Assembly: GCF_018687715.1 (NCBI RefSeq)
Contig: NC_056764.1
Span: 12,607,001-12,671,000, forward strand
Origin: Carya illinoinensis
Lineage: Eukaryota; Streptophyta; Magnoliopsida; Fagales; Juglandaceae
Direction: 5' to 3'
DNA length: 64,000 bases
A program made the translations under genes and the position numbers. The notes below the pieces were generated by a model. The model was given only the letters and a program-made list of their open reading frames with translations. It searched no databases and was not told where the DNA came from. Below are positions 45,968 to 57,296 of this stretch, piece after piece; position 1 is the stretch's first letter, and the number at the start of each line of letters is the position of its first letter.

Positions 45968-46211
45968 TAAAGAGTTTTGAGAGAAAAGCTATATCAAGGT
46001 TGAGATAGAGAGTATTGTGATATATCTTATATACTGTAAGTTACAAAAAAGTATATAATTACATGATAGAGTAAATCATAGATATGATTTTAGCTATCAA
46101 ATTTTCCTTTAATTCCTAAGATCATGTTGTTCCTTGATTTGCTCTTTCTTGATTTGTTCTTCTTTGATTTCTAGAGTTTGAGTAATTTTCTTATGCAACT
46201 GGTTGTTATTA
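45968..46211 (-). repeat. 3' LTR of the RE1-like copia
   Basis: The plus-strand copy begins TAAAGAGTTTTGAGAG and ends TTGTTATTA; GTATC precedes it. Purine-rich sequence on the minus strand (complement of ACTCCCCTTC) lies at the inner edge as polypurine tract. Confidence 0.85.
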
Positions 46212-47860
46212 CTCCCCTTCAAACTAGACATGGAGATTGAACAAAGGCCAAGTTTGTTTCTGAAAGTGTGAAATAGAGTTTTAGAGTGGGGCTCTATAAA
46301 TATATCTGCCAGTTGATTGGCAGAAGAGACATGGCGATTATCAAGGCAACCCAATGCCACACGCTCTCGAACATAGTGATAATCCAATTCTACATGTTTA
46401 GTTTTAACATGGAGAACAAGCTTAATTGTCATATAGAGTGCACTAATGTTATGACATTATAGAATTGGAGTATTCTGTAGTGGAATATCAAAGTCACGTA
46501 ACAAAAAAGACAACCAATTAATCTCAGTGGCAATAGTTGCCATTGACAAATATTCGACTTCTATAATCAATCGAGAAATGGTGGATTGCTTTTTAGCACT
46601 TCAGGAGATGCAATTACTCCTAAGAAAAGTACAAAAGCTTGAGGTCAACCAACAGGTTGAAGGGCATCCAACCCAATCAATATCTGAGAAGCCATAGAGA
46701 TCAAGTGTACTTGAGGCTGTTACATGTAAACCAAGGTGTATAGTGGCTTTCTTTGACATAACAAAGTATTAACTTGATAAGCTTGTAATAGTTGATAGTG
46801 GAAGCATGCATGAGTGGGAGCATGCATGAACTGACACACAAATTTACACTATAAGAGAGATACGGCCTTGTGAATGTAAGATACTGTAATCCTCCAACGA
46901 AATTTCAGTACAACATGGGATCAGAGAAGAGACTTTCCAGATGTGTCAAATGACATCCTTTGGTAGGCATAGGTGTTGAGATTGGCTTGCATTCACTCAT
47001 CCCTGTACGATTAAAAAGCTCATGTGCATGGTGTTGTTGTGAAAGAAAGATGTCATCACCAAGTTTATGAACTTCTAGGCCAAGGAAGTGATGAAGGAAG
47101 CCTAGATCCTTAATGGAAAATTGGGTCCCTAGTTGAGAGATTAGCCACTGAATTCTCTTAGGATTATCACCTGTGACTACTATGTCATCCACATAAAGGA
47201 GTAAGATTAGGATCCTATATGAGGAATGACAAATGAAAAGACTTCAATCAATGATGCTAGAAAAGAAACCAAGTTGAAGTAAAAAGTCAAATCTATCGAA
47301 CCACACTTTAGGAGCCTGTTTTAAGCCATATAAAGCAAGACTTAACTTGCATACATGATTGGGAAGTTGTGGATCAATATACCCTGGTGGCTGCTACATA
47401 TATATAAGTTGAGACAAATGTCCAAGAAGAAATGCATTCTTCATTTCTAGTTGCCTTAGTTCCCATTTTCTAACAACGGCCACTGTGGGTATTAGTCGTA
47501 TGCTTGTAAGTTTTATGATTGGAGAAAAGGTCTCAAAAAAGTCAATATCGTCAACTTTGTTGAAGTCCTTTGCTATAAGCCAAGCCTTGAGTCGTTCCAA
47601 TAAGTCATTAGGTTTGAGTTTAGCTTTGTAAACCCAATGGCATCCCTCCACATTCATACTTGGATCATATGGAATAAGAGTCCATGTTTGATTTCCTACC
47701 GAGACAGCTAGCTTTTCTTCCATGGTTGTGGACCATCCTAAATGTTTATTGGAAGAGACAACTGACTTAGGTTCAACTGGTATATCATGAGTAACATGCA
47801 GATTTGCGTACTTAGGATTTGGCTTGTGGATGCCTAACATGGACCTTGTGACCATGGGGT
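46212..47860 (-). pseudogene. reverse transcriptase / RNase H of the RE1-like copia
   Basis: Right to left: 47855-47394 contains KHLGWSTTMEEKLAVSVGNQ, TWTLIPYDPSMNVEGCHWVY and ETFSPIIKLTSIRL. 47192-46905 starts inside the palm (MDDIVVTGDNPKRIQWLISQ) with GFLHHFLGLEVHKL. The final part to 46109 carries the RNase H end (HVETKH-type TKHVELDYHYVRERVALG). Frames change between these pieces. Confidence 0.83.
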
Positions 47861-48759
47861 GATTTATTGAATCAGTTTATGCTAGAAGGGTAGCCATAGT
47901 GGTTGGGGAGCTAAGTTACCTTTCGTGGATAGACTGTGATCTTGAGTAGGAGTAATTGTGGTCTATGTAGTGACGATAGGAGAGGTGGTGGACAGTCTTG
48001 GTGATGTTGCAGCTGAAGAAAGTGTGTCAGAAGATGAAATTGAAGGTGCAACAGGTACTGCAATTGAAGAAGGTATGCCAAAAGATGAAATTGCAGGTGC
48101 AGCAGGTGGTGGATCTGTTAAGGGCTCCCTATCCAAGAATGTGCAAAGATCCCCTTCAATAAGAATGTGATCATGCAACTAAGTGGGCTATTTATATGGG
48201 AGGATGGCTTCATAGAAAACCATATATCTTGATATATTATATAGTCTACTAATCGGTAGATATAAACACTTGTAACCTTTGTGTCTTACACTGAACCCAA
48301 GGAAAACACATGGCAAAGACTTGGGTTTAAGTTTGTGACATCTATAATCTCCAAGATATGGAAAACACAGAGAGCCAAGGACTCTGAAGGTGGAATAATC
48401 TAAATGATTTCCTTAAAGGCAAAACAGAGGTGACCTTATACCAAGTGTAGCAAATGGAAGTCGATTGAATAGAAAGACAGATGCAGCAATGTTATCAACC
48501 CAGAATTGAAAAGCCAATTTAGTATGAAACATCATAGTTAAACCAAGTTTTGTGATACTACAATGCCTTCATTCAATCTTACCATTTTGTTCAGGAGTTT
48601 TTGGACATGAGACTGATAGTGAATCCCTTTATCAGTAGGATAATTTTCAAAATCTGTAGCTATCAACTCTTAACCTTAATCACTTTGAAAGATATGAACT
48701 TTAGCATCAAATTGACATTGAATGTATTTTAGGAAGTGGTCAAAGAAAATGGACAAATC

Positions 48760-50443
48760 AAACTTTCCTTTTAATGGATAAAACCAAGTAAAGTGTGTAG
48801 CATCATCCACAAATATTGCATAAAATCGAAAGCTTTCTTTGGAGATAACTGGGGCAAGACCTCACAAATCACAATGGATTTTGGAGAAAGGAACATTATT
48901 ATTGGATTCAATTGAAAGAAAAGGGAGTCTGCTAGACTTCCCTGATTGGAAACTAGTAAAACGTTTGAAGACATTTGCTTAGTAACAAAGGAAATAAGTT
49001 TATTTGAGTGCAGGTAGCCAACAATGCATTCATGTGGGTGTATCAAACGCTGGTGCCAACATTCCTTAGTAACATGCCGAAAACGATTTGAGAAAAGTGC
49101 CATAGGATCTCCACTACAGTTATGATTAATAGGTTATATATCAAAAGTGTATAATCCCTTATGGTTCCTGGGTTTTGCCCTTATCCGATCCGTGACCCTG
49201 TCCTTAATCACAAAACTAGGAGCCATAAACTCAAAAGTGAGTGGATAGTCATATGTAAGCTTACTTACTAATAGAACATCTTTCTTAATGCTAGGAACCA
49301 ACAAAATATTATACAGTTGAATAGGAGATGGACTAGAGCCAATAGTAGCAATTCCAATATGAGTGATGGGTAATGTCTCACCATTACCAACCATGACACT
49401 ATTTGTGCCTTGATAAGGAACCAATGAATAAAGGTTACCTGAATTGTTGGTAATATGATCCATGGCACCAGTATCTAGATGCCAAGCTGGGTCTTGAGGA
49501 TCATTAATAGCCACAGCTGCAAAGGTTTAAGGAATATTTTCAGTAGTGTAGGAGTGATTGAACCAATTGAAACATTTTATTGCAAAATGATTTCTTTTAT
49601 TGTAGATTTGACAAATCACCACTTCATCTTTGCTGCTAGATTTTTTAGAATCTGTTACAGATTGTGGAGGTTGAGAGGATGAGTTCTTTGTTTCTGACTG
49701 ATTTCCTTGGTTAAAGCCGAGGCCTTTAGAGTTGAATGAGTGATGTGCCTTCTTATTCTTGTTTGTATGTTGGCCATAGAAGGCCATTTGAGATGGAGGT
49801 TGAGCATCCAACTTATACCTGTATGTGTAACTCTCTAAAAGGGTAACAACTTCAGTATAGGAAGGAATTGGAGGACGAAGCATGGTTGCCGTAAATATCT
49901 CATACTCATTGCCTAGTCCATTAACAAGCCACCAAGACCTCTTTTGATCAGAAACTGGTTTCCCAATGGTAGCAAGCTCATCACATAATATTTTAAAACG
50001 CCGCAAGTATGTTAACAAAGTGTCAGTACCTCTTGTGATAAAAGTTAGTCTTTGCTTCAATGCAAGCCCACAATCTAATGAAACACGAGTAAATGAATGA
50101 ACCAGCGCATGCCAAACCTCAGCAGTAGTGTTGACTCCAATGACGATGCCAAGAACATCTTCCAAAAGAGTGCTATAAGCCAACCTTTGACAAGGCGATC
50201 TATTCGTCGCCACTTAACAAATGCAAGATTAGATTGTTCAGAGCCATCAATAGTGATAGTCTTTGGTGGTGAGGGTGTGTCACCATTGATAAAGCCTTGG
50301 TGATCATAGCTCTCAAGGATATTAAACATTTGTGTCTTTCACATAAGGAAGTTGGAAGATGAAAGTTTAATGGAGACAAAATTACCAATATTCTGAGTAG
50401 CGGGATAAGGATACTAAGTCATGGACTCAGAAGAATTTGCCAT
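48760..50443 (-). pseudogene. gag-protease-integrase of the RE1-like copia
   Basis: Gag opens at the ATG complementary to 50441-50443 (MANSSESMT), with stops soon after. It is best seen at 50213-49527 (WHALVHSFTRVSLDCGLALK, LLTYLRRFKILCDELATIGK, NGLGNEYEIFTATMLR). The zinc knuckle reads CQIYNKRNHFAIKC and has lost the second Cys. The protease at 49514-49134 has WHLDTGAMDHITNNSGN with the catalytic DTG intact, and the pre-integrase block (WHQRLIHPHECIVGYL) lies at 49060-48990. Past 48771 the integrase is fragmentary. Confidence 0.83.
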
Positions 50444-50480
50444 TAGGTTAAACAAGGTGCTCTCTATCTCACCAACGGTT

Positions 50481-50491
50481 CTATGATACCA
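50481..50491 (-). promoter_or_regulatory. primer-binding site (minus strand)
   Basis: Reads TGGTATCATAG on the minus strand with no spacer after the LTR; a plant iMet-type primer site. Confidence 0.82.
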
Positions 50492-50734
50492 TAAAGACTT
50501 TTGAGAGAAAAGTTATCTCCAGGTTGAGATAGAGAGTATTGTGATATATCTTATATATTGTAGGTTACAAAAGAGTATATAATTACAAGCCAATAATTAC
50601 GTGATAGAGTAAATCATAGATATGATTTTAGCTGTCAAATTTTCCTTTAATTCCTATGATCATGTTGTTCCTTGATTTGTTCTTCCTTGATTTCTTGAAT
50701 CTAATTAATTTTCTTATACAACTAGCTGTTATTA
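50492..50734 (-). repeat. 5' LTR of the RE1-like copia
   Basis: The plus-strand copy begins TAAAGACTTTTGAGAG and ends CTGTTATTA, then GTATC. Compared with its partner it carries an additional AAGCCAATAATTACG-like block near 50587 and lacks about 20 bases near 50690. Confidence 0.85.
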
Positions 50735-50915
50735 GTATCAAGCTTGTGCACATCACCCTTAAAACTCCAATATGCGATCTTGTACTTAGGTTTAGTTCTA
50801 ATCTAAGTCATTTACCATCTATATTTGTCTCCATCCCGGTGAATGTCACACTTACCACCGAGTGGTCATGGAACTTTCTCAACCTCAAAAACTAGCTCAA
50901 GAGGTGGGAAAATAT

Positions 50916-51242
50916 TGACGTTGTTCCACATCGATTGTGGAATGGGCTGATGATAGTTTATAAATGTAAGACAAAGCCTCACCTCTTAATCTAGCTTTTA
51001 AGGTTGAAAAAGGCTCATGACCACTCAACACTAGTGTCAAAGCTCAGGTTTACCAACAGTCTGCATGAGAAACAGGTTGTCTCTGTTGCAACCTAGGGTT
51101 CGATGTGTGAGGGAGGGGGAGATTGTTTCAGTTGTCCCACATCGGTTGTGGAATGGGTTAGTGATCAGTTTATAAGTGTGAAGGAAAGTCTCATCTTTTG
51201 ACCTAGTTTTTTAGGTTGAGAGAGGCTCATGACTACCCAACA
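50916..51242 (+). mobile_element. TRIM-like miniature LTR element
   Basis: Two direct repeats of about 115 and 119 bases (50916-51030 and 51124-51242) share CCACATCG, TTGTGGAATGGG, GTTTATAA, TTAGGTTGA-like and GGCTCATGAC blocks and end in CAACA. After the left repeat comes TAGTGTCAAAGC, a decayed iMet primer site. Before the right repeat is a purine tract AGGGAGGGGGAGA. The inner part is only about 93 bases, so it has no coding capacity. No target duplication is visible. Confidence 0.72.
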
Positions 51243-52449
51243 CATGCTCTATGACTTAGTTTTGACTCTATTCCACCCCACTCATTTTGCATTTTCAATT
51301 TAATGTTCAATGTTTTACCACATTTTGCATTTGGCCCATTTTTTTAGCACATTGCAACATGTGCTACTTATATTCTATAATGAGCCATATAGTAGGACTG
51401 TTCATCCGGATTCCAACCCGGGAATCCAGGTCTCAAATCTGGGCCAAGTTCCTACCCGGGTTATGCCGAGTCAAACCCAATCCGAAACCCAGATATATCT
51501 GGGTTTTGAAAAACTTGGATTTTGGGTTCCGGGTTGAACACAGTTCTTTTTTTTTTTTAAACCTGTGTCAGATTGTAGCCACTCTGATTATGTGATTATG
51601 AATTTAAATTGATCACGTTTTGCCATTTTTACAACAATTGCCAAGATCCAAGCCAACCATAGAAATGATTTAATGCTACAAAAGTTACAAGCACCCACTT
51701 GATTAACAAACAAAATGACAAAACAAATCTGAAAAAATACATCCAAAATACAACTAGCCAAAAGTAATGCTTAAAATATGTTTGAATCCAATGAAGAGGA
51801 CCACGAGCAACAGCATATGACAACCCATCAGACTGCAAAACAAGAATCAAATAAGAGACATTAGTTTATTTATAGAAGGTTGTAGTAGTTTTCTCGGAAT
51901 AATATCAACTTATAGCAAGAACTATGTGCAGATTTGATCAAACCTATTCCATTTATTCTCCACTAGATAAACACTTTTCTTCGAATCTTTTGCTTTGGCA
52001 ATATTCTCTTTCTTTTCCCTTTGTATTCTAATTTGTAATCAATGCTTTATTTGTTTTGTTCACACCTTTCTGTTATTTTTGGACGAGTAAGGGAAAGGGA
52101 AAGGACCTATTCAATACCTTTATTGATTTCAGGAAAAGATAAGAAAGTTCCATTTTAGAAACATTCATGGGTTCTCGTAGAAGAAATATGAATAGCAAGT
52201 TAACAGAATGATAAACTACCCGAATAGACAATTAGTCCAACTCTCCATCATGTCCCTAATATTCACAATTAAGGCCCTGCAAATTTAAGAACACAAATTC
52301 TTAAACTGATGTAACCTCAATAAATTTTTGTCCATAACATTATTCACATATATATCTTCAGTACTGAGAATTAATTAATAGATAAACAGAATAAATAAAA
52401 GTTTCACTTACTCTAGTTTTTTCAACATGATTTTTTTTTTAGTATCCAT

Positions 52450-54600
52450 CTAACTTAGTTTATATATATCTAACTTACCTTCAATGTCCATCAACTCTAT
52501 ATATTCTTCTAACTCCCAGATGTCGACAGATTTGGTCTTTAACCAATTTGTGGTGAAAATGAGAGCGTGGACAGTCTCTGGAGACAATAAACTCCTAAAA
52601 GGATCCAAGATGCGTCCTCCAATGTTGAATGATGACTCCGAGGCAACAGTGAAAATGAAGGTGGCTAACACATTACGTGCTCCTCAAGAAGAATAGGATA
52701 ATTGGCAACATTAACTCTCCACCAATCCAAAATATCAAAACTGAGTGATTTTGGTGCACATCCCTCCAACAAATACCTATCTAGTTCTGATCTAAACTCC
52801 ATAAACCCTTACTCCTCAAGGTATTTCTCTAATTTGCTATCAAATTTAGTTGAGCTACTAGAAGAAGTAGAAGTAGTGTTTGGCCTCCCTTGAGCCACAT
52901 TAGAACTCCCCCCACTAGCCACACTAAATTTGTTATACTGCTCAATCAAGCAACTTAACAAAAGTTTAACATTGGCCTCTATCTTATCCCTCAACTCATC
53001 CCCTTTGCATCTTCGCAATCAAAACCTCATTTACGATATTTTGTATTGTGGATCAAGCACAAAAGCAACATATATCATCAAGTTAAACTTATATGTGCTA
53101 CCCCAATACTTTTTAAACTTATTTTTCATATTCGTGCCCATGATCCTAGTGATGCTATCATTACTCATGCACATATCAATTAATGTATCTTCCATAGTGC
53201 ATAGTTCCTAGAAATATACATTAGCTATCACATACAAAGAACAGTGCATAGTTCCTAGAAATATACATCAGCTATCATATACAAAGAACCAGAAATATTC
53301 AGTATAACATCATAAGATATTTTCAATAACTCTATAAAAATATGTGCTTTTTTTCAATCATCACTAGTGGGGTTCGTGAATTCATTATCCACATACATAT
53401 AATAGCGTTCAAAGGCTATTTTGTGTTTTACAGCGATGCTCAACATCAAATATGTGGAGTTCCATCTAATGGAAACATCCAAGCAAAGCATCCTCCCGCT
53501 AATATTTTTCTCTATTGCACAAGCCTTGAACTTGGAAAACCTTGATAGTGAAGACTTCACATATTTGACGGCTTCTCTAATCGTTGATATTAACTGATAA
53601 ACCTCTCTCAAACCTTCATTAACAACCAAATTCAATATATGGGTAGCACACCGCATGTTAAGGAACTCACCACCCAATATGGCACAATCACTATCATTTA
53701 TCCTCCTCCTCATGTAATCAACATCAACGTCATTAGATGAGACGTTACCAAATGTGATGGTCAAAATCTTATTAATCTTCCAATCATGCAACCCCAAGTC
53801 TAATACCCTCCCAATAGTTTCACTCCTATGATTAGGAATTTGGCAAAACTTTATTATTTTCTTATGCAATCTCCAATTGCAATTAATAAAATGTGCAGTA
53901 ATGCACATGTAGTTCATTTTTTGCATCGATGTCTAGGTATCGCTGGTTAAACAAATTCTTTAACCATCTAATAATTTCTTTAACTGTATCTTCTCTTTGT
54001 TATACAGCTTAATACAATTTCTTTTTAGAGTGAGTCGGGATGGCAAAGTAAATTGTGACTCTAAATCAACCACATACTCAACAAGCCCTAAGTGCTCCAC
54101 TAGCCTGAAGGAAAATTCACACCTAATAAAAAACTTAGTGGTTGGCATCCTAAGTTTTTCAGTGTCATACTTTACTAGACCTTGTGGGCTACATACTCTT
54201 CCCCCTGCATCCCTCTCACTACTAAGGGATTTACTTTTTCCAGCTCCTTAATCCTAAGAGAGGAATTTTCACATACATTATAAAGGTGATGATTCATAGA
54301 AGAAGTGTCATTCTTGTAGTGGCAACTATACTGCTTACCACAATGATTGCACTTAGCTTTTGGATTATCAGGGTCAATAGGTAACACTTTTACAAAGTGT
54401 TCCCAAACTACTGATTAGTTACTAGGTGTTTTCTTAGATTTTTTGTGCAAAGGTGGGATGGAATGGGTAAATTGTTGTGTATATGTGGATGAAGGGGTTG
54501 GAAGACTCTCATGCTCCTTCACATCAACTGGAAGAGAAATTGAGTCACTACCAACTCCTTGAGTTGTACCAACATTACAACTCATAGAATCTTCTTCCAT
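52450..54600 (-). pseudogene. hAT transposase, multiple stops and shifts
   Basis: Starts at the ATG complementary to 54598-54600 (MEEDSMSCNVGTTQG). After an in-frame stop at 54415-54417 comes the BED zinc finger (KAKCNHCGKQYSCHYKND, then HHLYNVC). A frame change near 54160 leads to 54148-53354, containing KFFIRCEFSFRLVEHLGLV, stops at 53958-53960 and about 53931, and the catalytic-core blocks MRCATHILNLVVNEGL and CLDVSIRWNSTYLML. The C-terminal part is in two more frames: 53018-52809 (Ser-rich, ending SKLEKYLEE) and 52671-52450, the dimerisation domain (VASESSFNIGGRILDPFRSL, LIFTTNWL). The order is normal for plant hAT (Ac-like) transposases; the product cannot be made. Confidence 0.87.
53196..53289. 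repeat. 47-base tandem duplication
   Basis: The block beginning AGTGCATAGTTCCTAGAAAT occurs at 53196-53242 and again at 53243-53289 with two differences. It lies in the decayed region of the hAT transposase and adds to its frame loss. Confidence 0.92.
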
Positions 54601-55737
54601 CGGTTATTGAGTAACAAAACACAATAGAAAAGTCAAATCTATATTAGATAGCAGCGTATATGACTTTAACATGACATAAAGTAATAAGAAGCATAAGACG
54701 AGGAAATTTACAAATCTATATTATTTTCTTGGACATGTAAAAACAGACACAGAAAACTCTATACTATATACTGATCATTTGTTTTCTTTTAGAAGGCAGT
54801 GTTAAGGGAATGGCAAACTCTATACTATATCCATAACTACAAAATATTATATTGAGTTTGATGACTCAACCACCACTTGTATAGTCTTTCCTTTCGGGTA
54901 AAAGAACAAGGAAAATAAAAAACTAATAATAAATCCAACAACATTTTGTATAGTCTCTCATAGATTAACAGGCCTTGACCCTCATCGTTTTGATCACTAG
55001 TCCTCCTCTATCTGACATGTTTAGGCACTAACCATAGTCCACGATGACCTGCTATTTAATTAATGAGGGTTTGCATAAAACTTCCATAATAAAAAGTAAT
55101 CAAGTTAAGCGCAATTCTTCTTTCTTAATTATTACATGAAAGGGGATGTATCTTATGAAAAAGAATGGCCAATCCACTAATTTTTTAATCTTTGAAATTG
55201 GGAATAAGAGAAATGATCATGACGCGAACCTTTACCAAATATACATCCATTTCTCAAGCAGCTCTCAAGTTGGCAATATGTAGAAAGTTATTATGCTACC
55301 AATAAATCATTGGTTGATTATCAATAAAACAAAATTGCCATCACATTAACGAAGGACAGTACTAAAATATTGAAACGGCATCCAATATTCTTAACACAAA
55401 AGATCAGCCATTGTCACGTCAATTTGCAAAATCATAAACATCAATTACATGTATCACATCGATCAAACTGTCTGATTTCTACTACTCATTCTGCTATTTG
55501 TAATTTGGTTCACAAAACATTCACTTATAAATTTTGCCCATCTAATACACACAATCACATCACCCATCTAAAATAGTAGAAACCCATTAACAGGACAAAG
55601 CAAAGTAATATAGTAAAAAAGCAAGACCCAGATAAAGAGAGAATGAGAAAAACTGACTTCAATCGGCAAATGAGCGAAACTTCAATCAACAGATAAAACC
55701 CATACTTCGATCGGCAAATGAGGCTAGGGTTTCGGTG

Positions 55738-55746
55738 TGGGTGTGT

Positions 55747-55814
<68 letters not shown>

Positions 55815-55815
55815 A
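55738..55815. repeat. (TG)n(AG)n compound microsatellite
   Basis: A TG run of about 50 bases followed directly by an AG run of about 25 bases, inside the hAT element. Confidence 0.95.
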
Positions 55816-56266
55816 GTAACTCAAAAGTGGGAAGTGGGAAGTAGTCCGAGTGGGTTTGGGTGTTGAGGTATCCTCAACACTTCTTAACTCTTCTCACTAC
55901 TATTTATTACTTTATTATTACTTTTCACCTACTTTTATTACTATTCCTTACTTTTTATCTATTTTTTATTACTATTCATTACTTTATTATTACTTTTCAT
56001 CGTCTAGGTCCTAGGAAGTGGGAAGTCTCATTGAGTAGCGGGTTGTTTAAGGATGTGGGTCACTTGGTCATGAGGCTCTCACTAGGTTAAGTGGGTTTTA
56101 AAAAAACCCAGACACCAAGTTTTAAACTCGGGTTTCGACCCAGATTCACTTATGTTTAGAAATGCAGGTTTCAGCTCAGGTCAAACCTTGACCGAAAACC
56201 ATAACCGGATACCTAGTTATCTAGGTTCCAATTCTGGGTAAAACCCAGCCCAGATGAATAGTCCTA

Positions 56267-57133
56267 TGGCATGCAAATCTGTCTCGAGAAGAACAAAGGT
56301 GTTTTTTATGTTTTTTAATTTTTTTCATTTATTTTTTTAATATTTTTAAATATTTTTTTTTTTAAATCATAACATCACTTAAAAAAACACTTCTTTAATC
56401 ACCATGTAAAGAGAGAAAAAATTTGTCTGGACCCAACAATTTGTGGCTATAGCATTTTGGATTCTATAATAAGAGACGTGTCTTGTCCCTTTTGTCATTT
56501 TTGAGGTAACGGATTTGCAAATTTTTGAAAAATCTTTAGTCTCACCCAACGCTGGGTTGAGTGAGGGCAAAACTTGGGCAGATCTTCAAGCTCAAAGAGT
56601 GCAGTAATTTCTTTTTGAAACGTAATTGGCAAAGCGACTTCAGGTCAGTACTATATTAGTAAAGCATTCTTCAGATTGAATAATTAACAATTATTAGGAC
56701 GGATGGAGAGCAAATTGATCAGTGGCCGACTGGCATCTGCATATATCTTTATGCCTCTTGATTTTAATTTTAATTGATAATTAAGCTGCCTTACAATGGA
56801 ATATAAAACCATGTTTGTTGCTAAATCCTCCATTTCCAAAGGAAAACTAGTTTAAAAATATTGGGAGCATCTATCTAGTGAAACTATAGGCCATTCTTCT
56901 AGTTCAAGCTGTTGACAATAATGTTTAGTAGGTAGACTAGAACATTAAACAACTAGTACCTTAATTCCACACACACACACACATATAGGTTGTGACTTGG
57001 ACAACAAAAGTAGGCCATGCAGGAATTATCTGACATGGAGTGAATCGGGATGGACGATCTACCTTAATCTGAAAAATTATTGATGCATCTTTCTTTGCAT
57101 TCACCAAGTACCATTGAAAACGGCTACTAGTTA
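56267..57133. other. NPF upstream region
   Basis: No gene is recognised. It is AT-rich, with a TATAAAA at 56802-56808 and an (AC)n tract at about 56969-56982. Either could belong to the promoter or leader of the NPF gene that starts at 57164, but nothing fixes the transcription start. Confidence 0.35.
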
Positions 57134-57163
57134 ATGAAGCCAACAACGAAGTTTGCCCGTAAT

Positions 57164-57250
57164 ATGGATGGCAGAGAAGTAAACATGCCAAACGCCAGTA
57201 GCCAACGAGGCGGATGGATCACCTTCCCCTTCATCTCCGGTCTCTCTCTC

Positions 57251-57296
<46 letters not shown>

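Larger units (their letters stand above)
45968..50734 (-). mobile_element. Ty1/copia (RE1-like), TA...TA ended LTRs
   Basis: The LTRs are about 244 bases (45968-46211 and 50492-50734), with perfect target duplications GTATC at 45963-45967 and 50735-50739. On the minus strand the LTR starts TAATAACA and ends CTTTA, so the termini are TA...TA instead of TG...CA; both copies and the duplications agree. The primer-binding site (TGGTATCATAG) directly adjoins the right LTR. Gag, protease (DTGA), integrase, reverse transcriptase and RNase H fragments run right to left and resemble the RE1/Ale group. Stops and frameshifts are numerous. The LTRs differ by an 18-base block and other small indels. Confidence 0.88.
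45898..50807 (+). pseudogene. NPF transporter exon relic, split by copia
   Basis: The pieces 45898-45967 and 50735-50807 join across the GTATC duplication into one stretch matching the start of exon 3 of the NPF gene at 57813. The shared reading covers CTTTTAGCATT, TTGATTTCTTGAGACC and TCAAGCTTGTGCACA, then AAAACTCCAATATGCG. In the intact gene this encodes LLALTATLDSLRPQS and SSLCTPPTKLQYAVLYTALV. The homology begins at the intron acceptor AG and fades after about 140 bases. The fragment has a stop-generating change (CATGTGACAATG) and lacks all other exons I could recognise. It has the same orientation as the intact gene. Confidence 0.78.
51393..56266 (-). mobile_element. hAT DNA transposon with broken transposase
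   Basis: The ends are inverted repeats: TAGGACTGTTCATC at 51393 and the complement of GATGAATAGTCCTA at 56253-56266 (13 of 14 matching). Subterminal CCCGGGTT/AACCCAG/ACCCAGAT motifs occur on both sides. Between them is a minus-strand transposase with a BED zinc finger and a hAT dimerisation domain. Flanking octamers do not match clearly, so the target duplication has decayed or the ends are off by a few bases. The full length, about 4.9 kb, is that of a once-autonomous element. Confidence 0.8.

Noticed and set aside
55555..55824. His-Thr repeat open frame
   Set aside because: Product of the (TG)n(AG)n microsatellite.
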